Part shown: piece by piece, positions 22,317-34,889 of the stretch | Numbering within the stretch: position 1 is the stretch's first letter | Layout of the letters: each line of letters opens with the position of its first letter | From: Liolophura sinensis | Lineage: Eukaryota; Mollusca; Polyplacophora; Chitonida; Chitonidae | Direction of reading: 5' to 3' | DNA length: 64,000 nt | Assembly: GCF_032854445.1 (NCBI RefSeq) | Contig: NC_088295.1 | Span: 45,931,385 to 45,995,384, forward strand | Notes under the pieces: generated by a model | The model's database searches: none | Seen by the model: only the letters and a program-made list of their open reading frames with translations | Told to the model about the DNA's origin: nothing | Position numbers and translations under genes: made by a program

Positions 22317-25300
22317 TTATGGTAGTACTACTTTAAATGCAAATTAAATTGGATTTTATTTCATCTTTTGGTGTCACTGTGATTGATCATTTGCATCTTT
22401 GAGCCGTGAGTATTTATATTCTGTAATCAGCCAGATTTAATTTATAAAAGTAATAATGTTATTATAATTTTTCAGATGCAAATTTATTATGCATCTTGTA
22501 CAATTGTATTTAATATTATGTGTGTACATTTATGTCTTGTGTATATTTGTCCCTTACTCTGTTAAAACTCTGTGGGGCTGAGTCTCGTGGGTATTCTTAC
22601 ATATGTCACTGTTTACTCTGGAAATCAATCACGAAGTGACATGTACGTAGTTCTGACAGCATCATGTGCAGCCTTCATGGTCGCTGCTCCCAGCACACCA
22701 ATAAGAGCTCAGCTTTCTGCAGAAGATGGTTGGCATATTAGGCTGTTATATTTCAGGAAGAAAATGTATACCATCTGAATTCTCTGATACGTTATTATAC
22801 ATAAATGTGTGGATTAGATAGCAAACTCCACCAATCCCACGTACATCTGTATTGTGTTGTAATGTAGTGCGCGGGATGGGTTGCCTGCATGGCAATCACT
22901 TTGCCCACGCAGATATAACGTTTATAACTTGATACATGCTCTAGCCAAACATGTATGCAAATGTACGCCTATTCATTCATCGTTAGGTTACAGAATGTTT
23001 TTTAATGTTATCTCTTTCTTTTGAAAGCATGGGCCGTCTTAAATAGATACAACGCAGTCATAATTCCATAACTCCAGGGGGTAAAGCAGACTTGTATCAC
23101 AGTCACACTTAACCTGTTTTGCACACAACTCACACAGCAGTAATGCTGGTAAATACCACAGGGTTTGGTTGGGGAAATGTCGGTTTGGTGCATTGTTACA
23201 AAACAGGCTGGTATGTTGATTTATTAAGGGTTGGGCACTGCAGAAAAAGAGCAGACATGGAAGTTAGAAAGTAAATATGCGAGAGAAGCTAAATTGGCAC
23301 GTATTTCTGACTGAATGCATGATAGATATGTGCATAAGTTCATCCAGAAAGTTAAATCATTGCACTTAGATGAGCCAATTCAGAACTTTTTCATTAAACC
23401 AAGGCATCCATTGATGTCTTTGTATAAGTTCATCATTTCTACATTAATTGGGTTAGATTTGATGTGTCATAATGATGTAGTAAACCAAAATTCATCCAAG
23501 GTATATGTAATTGCCACCATTTTTCAAGTGGTTAGCGATGAATGTGTAGTTTAAAAAACTTGCACATAACAAATTTTCGTTAAATTTTATTGCAAAATGT
23601 GTGTTTTAATGTTCATATTTTAGCATATATCAAATGCTTTGGTTTGAAGCAGATTAATGACAAATAGATCAGAGTCAGTGACTGTTCAGTGTCTGACTTC
23701 TCATCCAGTGTCATTGCTTTCAGGCAGATGTCTAGGGTCCATACCCTGATTGGCTTGTGGGTATTGGCTGGCAGTCAGTCATTGTGCTACTGACCACCCA
23801 TACATAGTGCTCTCATGGTCATCTGCTGGCAGACACACAGTCGAAATGTATGCTGCAGGATGAAAGAAATACTGTTATTCTGACACTGCTGTTTTAGCAC
23901 TCTATTGGAAGTATTGCAGGGCTTAATTACTGATTGAGCCCCAAGAACGATTTGAGCAAGTTTCCAGCAGACGGATCTATTACGCAGCTCTCTGCAAAGC
24001 AATTCGAATAGAACATTTCTTAGTTCTCACCCTTATGCTTAAGTCATCTTTATTATTGTAAGCAAGATAATCTTGCGAATAACTGATGTTTCCAACACAA
24101 ATCAAAACTCAGATATATGTAACAACTGTATGCTCAAACAATTATGTGGACTAGACGAGGCTATATGTATAAAAAAAGGTTTGATACCAATCTTTGAAGG
24201 TGGCATCATGACAGTGCAGAAAGAAATTTGATAAAATGCAAATCAAAATCATGTTATCTGAGAACCTTTTATTTATGTCGGTGAATGAAGAAACTTTGTG
24301 AGAAAACTAAACCTTTTATTTACTAATTAAACCATCCTATTTTTGTTCATATTATTTGTTTCACATGGTTTTAAAAACAGCGTGATTTATTTGGGTGCCA
24401 AAGAGTTTGGCAGCCCAAAATTTTTGTGGAACTAAAACAGCTCAAGGTATGGCCCAACAGGAATGTAAAATCCTTTGGCTTTTGAAATAAAGCATTTATA
24501 TTATTAATATGTACATGTGCAGTTTTAGGTGGTGACTTCCAGTTGGAAATAATTTTGGCATCTCCTTTCATTTGTTTACCAACATCTAGGAGATAATGTT
24601 GTGTTTTTACATGGTTACGGCAGCATTGTTTACTTGTTGATGGGTGTAACAGACCAACTTCAGCTACCAGATGTGGCAGGAACTGTGGAGCTCCCCATGT
24701 AACAACAGACTACACCATCTGCTCTCTGCCTATTTGTCTCAGACAGTTTGGTTGCCATGTCAGAGAGCTGTGATTAATATGCACAAACCATGAAGCGTGT
24801 GTATGAAGTGTAAAACCCTGTTAATTAGCGCTTCGTCTTTACTGACTCTCGGCAACCATACATGTGATATTGCACCTTCATGAACATGAAATGTAGGCCT
24901 CGAGCTGTCACATGTCTCGCACACCTGATCTTGAAGACAGGAACACCCGTTGGCACCAGCCAACCTTTTCCATGTAGTTGACAAGGGTTTGCAGTCACAT
25001 TTAGCACAGTCATTTGGATCAGTTCAAAGTTTTACCATGAAGTGGAAATTTTTGATTGCAAAATCACCAGTTGCAGCGGACAAAATATGCCCTGGAGTGC
25101 ATGTACATTTTGTTGTCATACCTAATGTCACATGTCTGTACTGAAAATGTAAGATTTTTTTTTTTTTTAATTTTGCACAAAAGCTTATGCAGCATAAATT
25201 TATTTGTCACCAAAACTGGTATTTGTACAAATATAGATTATAGTGTTTAACCCAATGTACATTTACATAATGTGTGAACATCCTTGTTGGGCTAAATATT

Positions 25301-26107
25301 TAGGCAGAAATGCATCATTTTGTTTATAATTTCACATCATTGTACATGTTTTAATACAGGGTAAACCACAAAAATCTAAAAGGATATTCGAGGATCATCC
25401 AAGAAAACATCTCTCTTCACCTTCACCCAGCCAAAAAAATAGCCTTGAAACTCCTTTTCCAGATAGTGTTTTCATGCTGAGCCTGAGCTGGCCTGCATTG
25501 TGTGCGTTGATTATGGTGATGTTCACAAATTATTTAAGCCACACAGATACATGCACTTAGCAGATCCCAATTCCACACATGCACATCCCAGGCCCCCACC
25601 CCACCCACATTATTGAGCCATTTTATTTTTGATTCATATTGCTGGTCAGTAGTTTTTCATTGTGCAAAGGAAGTAGAATTTACAAATGAATTTACAGTCA
25701 AGTCAGCTGCTTGCCCAGTACCTTCCAATGAATATATGACAAAATGACAAATTGTCGGTCAGTGTTTGCTAGCAAAATATTTGTAAAGCTGTTTTGAAGC
25801 AACATATAAAAGACTATTTTATTATCTAAATGTATGCTTAATGGATTGGATACAATTATAAACTTTCAGATTCGTAAAAATTAAAATATGACCATTTGTG
25901 AAAAATTCAGTGGGTGAAGCATATAACCATATGTATTCATATTCAAATAGTTCAATAACTTAGTACATTGGTGAACATGAAACAGTTGTAAAATGCATTA
26001 TATTGTGACATGAAACTAACTTTATCCAAGGATTCTGGTCTAATTGGCTAGTTAAAACAGTGATGTGCTTAATGTGCTGTTTTCTGGTTTGGTATTAATT
26101 ATCTATA

Positions 26108-26132
26108 TATTAAGGGTTTTTTTTTTTTTTTA
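26108..26132 (+). repeat. Poly-T tract in intron 1
   Basis: Homopolymer of about 17 T following 'ttaaggg'. No function inferred. Confidence 0.6.
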
Positions 26133-29100
26133 ATGAAATAAGATGGAAGAAAATCTGGACTATAAGCTCTCATAGCAAATTAGTGACATCACCATCAGCA
26201 TTGGTTACTATGACCTGCCTTAGGGGAATGCAAATGATTAAGGAAGGAGTGAAGTGTTTCTTGCCTGTTCTTGTGTATAAAGTCCCCTGGTGAGCCACTT
26301 GATGGTGATGCAGTCTGAGATGTTCGTGTTTCTGGGCAGCTGCTTTCCACTGCTGCTGATGAGTGTATAAAGACCATTCACATTAATGGATGTTGTTGTT
26401 GAATAATAATGATCATTTAAGTGGATGTTGTTAAGGTAGCCATGTTTTCTACAAGTTGACTAAATGCTCAGTGGAAGAGGAAAAAAAAAAGGAAAAAAAA
26501 ACTTAAAAGAAACACTGAGCTTGGCAAACATGTCAGGGAAAACATATGAACTGCAAAACGTAATAAAAGACCTCAAAGGCTTTCCTTGGAGACAAATTAA
26601 ACGGTGATTACATGTGAAAGACTATCTAGTTTGTGCAGAGTATTTATCAAGATCAAACCGGACATATTGGATTTTTGAGATGAGTGTTTTTACATGTAAT
26701 AAAGTCAGTTCTTAAAGTGCCCTTAAGGACTGAGCCTGTCTGAGATTTCTAGGTCTGGGATGTTAGATGCCAAATGGAACTACAGAGAAGTTGTTCTTAA
26801 AGGAGGCAGAACACAGAACACGTACCTTTGCACATGTGGTGGAATGGAGTGCAAGCTAGGTAAATACATATATCAGGCCCCAAGCTTCTGCTGCACTGCA
26901 GGCACATACATTGTAGAGCAGATGTATATGTATACAGTGTATCAGATCTGTGAGCACCTCTTCTCTGCAGGCATGATGCAGTTTACTAAACACATAATTA
27001 CCCTGCTTGTGTTCTGTAGAGTAGCACAATTGTCGAAGTCAGACTTTTTTCGGCTACATTGATGTACTGTGTACTTTCAAGTGACCTCAAGTTTATGTAA
27101 TTTACAAGAAGGAAGAAGTTATGTTTCAGTTTGAGAAGAATTCTTGGCTGTTGTAGGAAATTATCCCTTATGTGAGAAATAAAAATTTCAGATATACATG
27201 GATATGTGACCATACAAAAAGTCTTACAGTGTGAAGCACTGTAAAAAGCAGTAACAAAATGAAGGGGTTTTGTACAGAATAATTGGAGATTTGCTTTTAC
27301 TGAAAGTACATTTATGAACTGTTAATTATTGTACTTATACTTAATGTTATTGGAATGATAGGACTGTGTTGAAACATTCATGTTGATTGCATAACCAAAA
27401 CTGTTTACATTAGCCAGGCATACATGGACTTCAAGAAAATATGTGTAAGGTCAACCAAATATGTGATAACTCCTGACCAGAGACCTGGACTACGTCCCTG
27501 GGTGATAATCTGAAAATCATCTAAATGCATTTTGTTCCAATCTCTCACAAGTATCAGCATTAATTCTGAAGTAGGGTCAAGCAATTTTACAATGTTAAAA
27601 CGCCTCCCTACTGATAATAAGAGATTCCAGGGAAGTTATTGTAGCAGCTAGCTTTGGAGCAGGTACATGTAGTTATTTATTTATGCACGTAATTAGTGAA
27701 ATCGTTACTTTCTCCCTCAACTTGGACTGGCTCCATGTGTATGGCATTTGATATGAAGGTGATTGGAACAGTATTGATTTTTTGGAGTGTTTGTCTGGCT
27801 AAAGAATGGTTGACTGGTATTCCCAGACATGAGGGCAGCACTTTCACCTATACCCGTACCCGACACTCGGACAGAAAGATTCATGACTACCTGAAATATA
27901 GATGACTACTGTGCGCAGGTGGGAGAGGCCTTGGAGGTGTTCTCCTTACAAGTGCTTCATTTGTTTAACCTACAGAAGACAATTTTTCCAGTTCCTGACC
28001 AGAGATCTTCACTGTCTCTGATCACTGATACTATACATGTACATGTATAGCACAGTAGTGAAGCTTATTGTTCACTAGTACTGATACCCCCAACATGGCA
28101 TTAACAACATCAGGAGGAAATCAACTGTGAACATTTAATATTGGGCAGTGTGTGCATGTAGTTCACAAGATGGCCAGCTTGTAAGAATACCCCAAAAATA
28201 AGTAATTGTAGAAAGTCCACTGAAAACTATATCCAAAACATATTTATTTAGTTGTTTTAGACAGTGCTGTTAAGTGCTTGAATTCTGTCACATAAACACG
28301 TATCAGTGCATATACCTAAAACCTAGAGTTACAAGTGAAGACAAATAAACGCACTTTCAACAGTTTTCACTTTTTTCTTGTTCAAAACATTCGTTGAAAA
28401 TGTATCAGTTTATTTTAGTTTATTTGAATTTTGATTTATTAGGTCAGCTGAGAAGGGTTTATTGATAAATGATTAAGTTGAAAACAAAAATTTCAGCCAT
28501 ATGGTGATGTGTTAGATGGTGCAGTTATAAATCTGCTGTGGACACCTGTTATTAGCTTAAAGTATTTTCAAATACACATGGCACATGATGCCATTTACAT
28601 GTAGGTCTAATGTAGTGGTTGCATGGAAGGCAGATTGTTCAGTTTTTTCACAATTTGGAAATGAACATGTAAAAATTAGCAATAGCAATAAACTTTGATG
28701 TCAAGAAGTTAATGTGGTCTGGCATGTAGGCCCCTTGCTAAGTGAATGACCCATGTTAAAACATGGGATCAAAATGTGTAAATTGCATGCAAACATAACT
28801 TTTTAAAGGTAAATATTGAAGAATTTAGAGATGTTTTGAATGTACATGAGTATAAACATGACAGGAGCACTCATATCTTTGAAGGCTTAATCAAAACAAG
28901 TTCCTGACAAGTCAGCTGTTAAACTGATCCTAGAAGCTGCTTACAGTAGTCTTGTCTTTTTCCGCTCAGAATTTCTGCTGGAAAGCCAGGCCTAACAAAA
29001 TACACATCTATCATTTTACTTATCACTCTGGCAGGTCCAGCAAAGATGCCGGTTTAAAGTTACAGTGGGAGGTGATAGTAAAAGGTGTTAATATAGGTCT

Positions 29101-29225
29101 GAAAAGTGGGTGTGGCACCTGTTTATTGATGCCAGGAAGGGGTGTCCATCTGGCCTGCAGGCAGGCACTATAATGCAATAGATACAGGAATCTTCTCTCA
29201 TGCTGCCAAATACAACCTGAAGCTG

Positions 29226-29243
29226 TATATATATATATATATA
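29226..29243. repeat. (TA)n microsatellite
   Basis: About nine TA units flanked by 'agctg' and 'cacatg'. Confidence 0.8.
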
Positions 29244-30547
29244 CACATGTATATGCATCTCCATCCACAGCTATTCCTTGTGACTTGATCTCTGTTTATT
29301 GGACATTCACAATCCTCACACTGCATCTATATGTTATCTTATGGGTTTATTCACGAGTACTTTTCATGAAATATGTGTGTAATCGCTGTCTTGTTCCATG
29401 TATGTAGACTTGTAGTTTCTAAGATGTATATGACTTGCTTCTGTAAATAAGCCTGTAAATATTGTACATCTACTGTTCATGCACACTTGATATTAATATG
29501 TATAAAATACAACTTATACTTTCATGAAGCAAGTAACTTCCTTATAAAACAGCAACAAAAGTTGATTTGAACAAGCTGATGGCATGGTGGGGAGGGGAGT
29601 GTGTAAAAGTAAAGCTTCTTTTATCTGTTTCTATTTCTGTATTGTGACATGTAGTTTGCTTTTAAAATTCAAATACAAGTGTACTGTACATGCATATTGT
29701 TATGAAAAATGTCCGAAAGAGTGGGCTGTGGTAAGTCAATAAATTATTCTCCGTGCTTAACATGTACAATCAAGGAAGACAGCCCATGTAGCTGGAAAAC
29801 CAGCCGACAGCGGAAATTCTAATGCATATCAAGTACAAAATCTCAGCAGTGCTGGTAACAATTGCAATTGGCTTGACAGGGCAATATGCTGATCTGTTCA
29901 GAAGTGCTCCCACGGTGTGCAAATAGAAGACTGGGTAACTGTTAATCACTGCTGTTCAGGCGGCTGATGGGTTAGCCCAGGTTCAGGCAGCTTAATAATG
30001 CTGAGATGTTAAACTGGATGACCAGGTTGTGATTCTGTTCATTCAACAGGTTTCCAAGGTTAAAAGTTCATTTCTTATATATACATGTACATGCACATTG
30101 ACTTTGTATGGATGTCCATTTTTTGGTTCTGAAGTTATTCAAGGGTTTCCAAAGGCTAAAATTTTATTTCAGCTTTCATTCTCTCAAATCAAATCTGCAC
30201 TTGCTATTTTCTGCCCTGAAAGGTTACAAATCCCCTCCCATGATTGTGAGAGACTCAATCAAGATCCAATATTCTCCAATTCAAAATTAGTACTGTTGAA
30301 GGACTGGTAGTCCAAATTATATATTTGCGCATCTTTATATATTGCTGATTTTCAAATACTTTTACAGTTGCTAGTTGCTAGAATCTCTCTTAGTCTGTTG
30401 TCATTGTAATGTACAGCTTACTGCTTCTGTGATACGAAATTTCAGGAAAAATATTCATGCATTTTTGTGTTGAAATTGATATGTAGGTGTGTATATCTAT
30501 CAGTATTTATTTTGTCAGGTTTACCTGGTATGAAAATGACACAGCAA

Positions 30548-30551
<4 letters not shown>

Positions 30552-30603
<52 letters not shown>
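30552..30603. repeat. (TA)n microsatellite, about 26 units
   Basis: Uninterrupted AT dinucleotide run in intron 1. Frames across it (poly Tyr-Ile) are artefacts. Confidence 0.95.
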
Positions 30604-30606
<3 letters not shown>

Positions 30607-31017
30607 ATAAAATATAGTGTGTACAGTGCATGTGTATGTACATATTTTATGAATTTATATGGTGAAGGGCAACCAGTCCATAAAATGTACAATGTGCATG
30701 AAAGTACGTGTACAGAGTCAGGTTAACACTATCATAGTTATGATGAGCCAAGCACTTGAGCCTTAGCATGCCTGATAATGGCCTTGGGAATATTAAAATA
30801 TAGGGATCGGCTGCAGGACTGTAACCTTACATTTTGGTACTTAATAAAGTGGTGCTGCCAGGGCAAAAGATGATGTGATTCTACATGCGGGCTAAGTTGT
30901 CATATGGAAATATAATTTAGTGCGCCGTGTTCGCAGACTTGACGTTATACCTGCTCGCATGGCCCGTTTGCCATGGTTACCCCATATGATATGAGACGTG
31001 CGTCATTGTTTCGACAA

Positions 31018-31048
31018 ACCCTCCCTCCTTCCCTCCCTCCCTCCCTCT
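31018..31048. repeat. (CCCT)n simple repeat
   Basis: Runs of ccctccctccttccctccct type; purine/pyrimidine asymmetric. Confidence 0.85.
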
Positions 31049-33182
31049 GTACCAAGCACTTGTCAGTGGTCAACATGCTTCAGCCCAGTGTTCGACGACT
31101 ACCTTTGGCACATGTACATGTACAATGCTCATCTGTATAAGCCCTGATTGATGATCAATAGATTTGTACAGCTGCTCATTTTCTATGCCACGCTCTGGAT
31201 GGATGGTGCACACAGTTTACCCTGCTGATCATACTGCACTCTGTCTGAAGCTATACAGTTAGTGCACGTGTTCATTAATAATACTTGAATTGGCTGAAAG
31301 ACTAGGTGTACATGTATGCACTGACTGTAGATTTCAGGATGTAGATATGGATGTACCTTAATGACAGACATACATGTATTAGATTTGTACACATCTGCTT
31401 GGCTAAAATGGAAGGAGAAGAATCTTTCACTGTTAAATGCATGGTGTACCTAATACCAGCACTCTGCTATCGGTATATTCTTGCGCATGATATTCCCTTT
31501 AATCAATTAGTGCCCAATCACAATAGTTTTTCATTAAGCGCAGCTCGGTGAATAGCAAATTTCATGAGGAAAATTATAGTAGCCTGTTATTTTAGTTCCA
31601 GTTTCCATGGTAATCCGGTATCGATTAACTAACAGGAAGGTGCATAGAAATTCATGCCCAAACCTGCACACCTGCTTCATAGATCACCTTTTGGCGGAAC
31701 AATGTAGTTCTAAGAAAAACATCTGATTTCATTGGTTTCAAGAATTTTCCTTGTGCAATTATTATTATTATTGTAATTCTTACTTTCTTTTCTTTGATTG
31801 GTTCATGACAAAAAGAATGATTGGTTGGATAACATACAATGCATCCAGGAGGATCCCTACATAAACATTTCCTACATCTACACTGTGCATTTTAACATGT
31901 TACAAAGCACAGCATGTCATCTAGGAAACTGGGAAACTTGGTAGTGACAAGAAAAAGTAGTTGGTACATATAGCGTTTTTAAAGGTACTTCCTTGTTGTT
32001 GATAAATTAACATTTACGTGTAAGACTTTCTGTGTGGGTAAAGTATATTGATATAAAAGTTCTTTCATTTTTAACAACGTAAACTATTTGTGTAATTGAT
32101 AAACTAGCTATGTGTAGATATGGAGTTCTGTGCACTAATTTAGTTTTTACTTTAAGAGTCCTATTTTTTAACAGGTTCTGTTCTGTTGTGGTTATTATTC
32201 GGGCACTAATTCTAAAAAGATAGTACAGTATTTAATGTGAAATCCCTGTTTTCATTTATTGATCTTGCGGTAAAACTGCTAATGGTGTGGTAAAACATAC
32301 TGTGAAAAGGACATTGATGGATGTACAACAAAAACAGTGGACGGCATACTGGGGTTTGTTTGTTGAACTTGCATATTTTAACTGTGTGAAGTGCTATGGG
32401 GCTCCTCAGCAGCCCAAGACTTCATGTGGATCTCTCTGAACTGGTTAACTGTGTAAAGCAGAATCCATGTCTCTGCATAGGTTTTTGTTGTTTTGCAATT
32501 CCATTAAGCAACCTACTCCTACATCATTGTGTAAGGCTTGTTTTTCTGGTTCCTTCTGAACTCCAACCAAATGGCCAGTGTATTGTTTTAGACATGTGTT
32601 TAAGCAAAGCTTGCATTTTTTGGTGTCTGCACTTAGTGACGAGATGAGAGTTATACATAAGTAACATTTGGAATGAATGAATGAATAAGTTTAAAGACGG
32701 TACTTGTAACACTGTCAGATTGCACAGTTTGCTCTTTCAAATGCCATCTATATGTATATAATAAACAGAACATGAATGAAATAGAAACAGTCCATGTATA
32801 CAGTAGCATTTTAAAATATGAATGAAGCCAATAATCTATCATAATATTACAATCTACAATATTAATCTATAAAATTTCTTGACCAGAAAGTGAAAAACCA
32901 GTGCTGTTTTGATTTTGCACTCAAAAATGTTAAAAGTGTTTCCAATATAAATAAGAAATGTGTTGTCAGCATACAGGTTGTTAACAGTTGATCTATTGGA
33001 ATGTACTGTACATTTGTACGTGTTTATACTTCTCTTTTTAGCGAATAATGCTTTTAAAGAACAGTGATTTACAGTAATAATAAGACAAGCTATACAATAC
33101 AAAATGCGATCACAAATTAATGTCCATGCAGTGTAACTTTTAAGAGAACTGGAACTGACAAAGGGGATTGACATGTGTACGT

Positions 33183-33300
33183 GCAAGTCATACTGGACAT
33201 ACTGCTTTTCATCATCACATTTAGAGTATAAGATACCTTTGCATGCAAGTCATACTGGACATACTGCTTTTCATCAGCACATTTAGAGTACATGATACGT
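33183..33300 (+). repeat. 62-bp tandem duplication (two copies)
   Basis: 'gcaagtcatactggacatac', 'tgcttttcatcatcacattt' and 'agagta' at 33183 are repeated at 33245 with only a few changes. Confidence 0.85.
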
Positions 33301-34856
33301 GTGTTACTTAATCAGCAGGATATAAACTCCCATTGTGATAAAGCACCTGTTGTACTTGTGAAATGGCGCCGTAATGACTTCTCTTGTGCAAGTTTTCCTG
33401 ACAGTATTCATGCAGATGTGTTAAGCCTGTATAAGTTAAAGGAGTTCATGTTTCATTAAATGTCTGATTTCCAGTTGCAAAAAATTGACACTTCACCAGT
33501 TCAGAAATTTATGTGAAAGTTACATGTATATCTTTGAGACAAGTTAGTACTTGCAACTCTCAAGGGATTTTTAAAAATGTTAAATTACTCCCTGTAATGG
33601 AATTTAAAACTATATTTATGAAAAGATATCCTTGTTGAAGCTTTTGGAATGTATTGACACCTATTCACAGCACCCAGTATAAATTGTGTCACACCAGCTA
33701 GCATTGTTTTCTTATGGAGGAACCATATCTGTGACTAAATGGTATGGCAATATTTTGTCACAGTTTCAAACAATCGTTCCTTTTTAGTAGACGGACACCT
33801 AAAACAATAATGATGAATAAAGCATGTGTATACTTAAATTCTAAATTAATTAATCCATATTGTGCATGCATGTGTAGCTTGCAGCTGGTATACTATAAAG
33901 GTGTATTCAGTTTACATGCATACATGCATACATAACTTACATTGTCAGTTTGGAAAGTGATAAGTGGTAATGTTAAGTAGGAATTAGAGGCAATCAGTTT
34001 TAAAATAACAGCATTTAATGATTAGCTGCAGCTGTTCTGCTACCGACTGCATGATTGTTAGAATGTGTGTTGTGAGATTTTCTATTCATATCAGAGTCTT
34101 TCAGTCTGTCCGTTAGATGAGGAGAGAAATAAAACCACAGTCCTGTATTCTGCTATGGCAGGCAAGCATCCTGGCATCGGATTCTATTAATGATCCCTTG
34201 ACATTTTAACATGCTTGCCTCTAAGAGGATGGCAAGCAGTAAAAATGTGGGATAACCCTGCAAGCCTATATCAAAATGCTATTGTCGCCATAAATCTTGG
34301 TCCAGGCATGACTACAGGAGTGGAGCACGCAGCAGGACAAATGTAAACCTTATGTAATGGAAGCCTCATTGATGAACTGATTGACCGCTTTAGCTCTGGC
34401 ACAGATACCATGTAAATCTGCGGCAGGGCACTTCCATTTAATTAGATTTGGCAATACATGGTCTAGGTGTATATGTGTAATTCTGGCGTAGGGGGAGTGA
34501 GTCAGCTAGTGGGGTGATCAGTTTAGATTTGGTGCGCGTTCCTAATGTCGGCATGATTGTCATCATGACATTCATACCGTTGATGGCTTCTGATTAAGAT
34601 TGAAGATCCAGAGTGTCCAACATCCATATGTACATATAGATGTATATCAGTGAGCCCATATTCGGACGGCTCCTTTTTTTTGACTGGTAGTCAATCAAAT
34701 ATATAGGTGTATAATATATAAGAATTATTAATGTGGGTTGCAATCAATAGGTTTGTAGTGTTAGGCCTGACAGCATCTCTGAACATGTTATTGAAAGTTT
34801 TCACAAATACCAAATGAAAAACGTGAAAACGTTAGATCTCTGGACAGTAGGCATCT

Positions 34857-34889
34857 TTGTTTTTTGTTTTTTTGTTTTTTTGTTTTTCA
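34857..34889. repeat. (TTTTTTG)n low-complexity tract
   Basis: Irregular T-run/G repeat in intron 1. Confidence 0.7.

Larger units (their letters stand above)
22323..30545. other. Intron 1, left half: no nested gene seen
   Basis: CpG-poor, T-rich intronic DNA. All open frames are under about 105 codons and unrecognised. Words of TACATGTA type are frequent. Confidence 0.55.
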
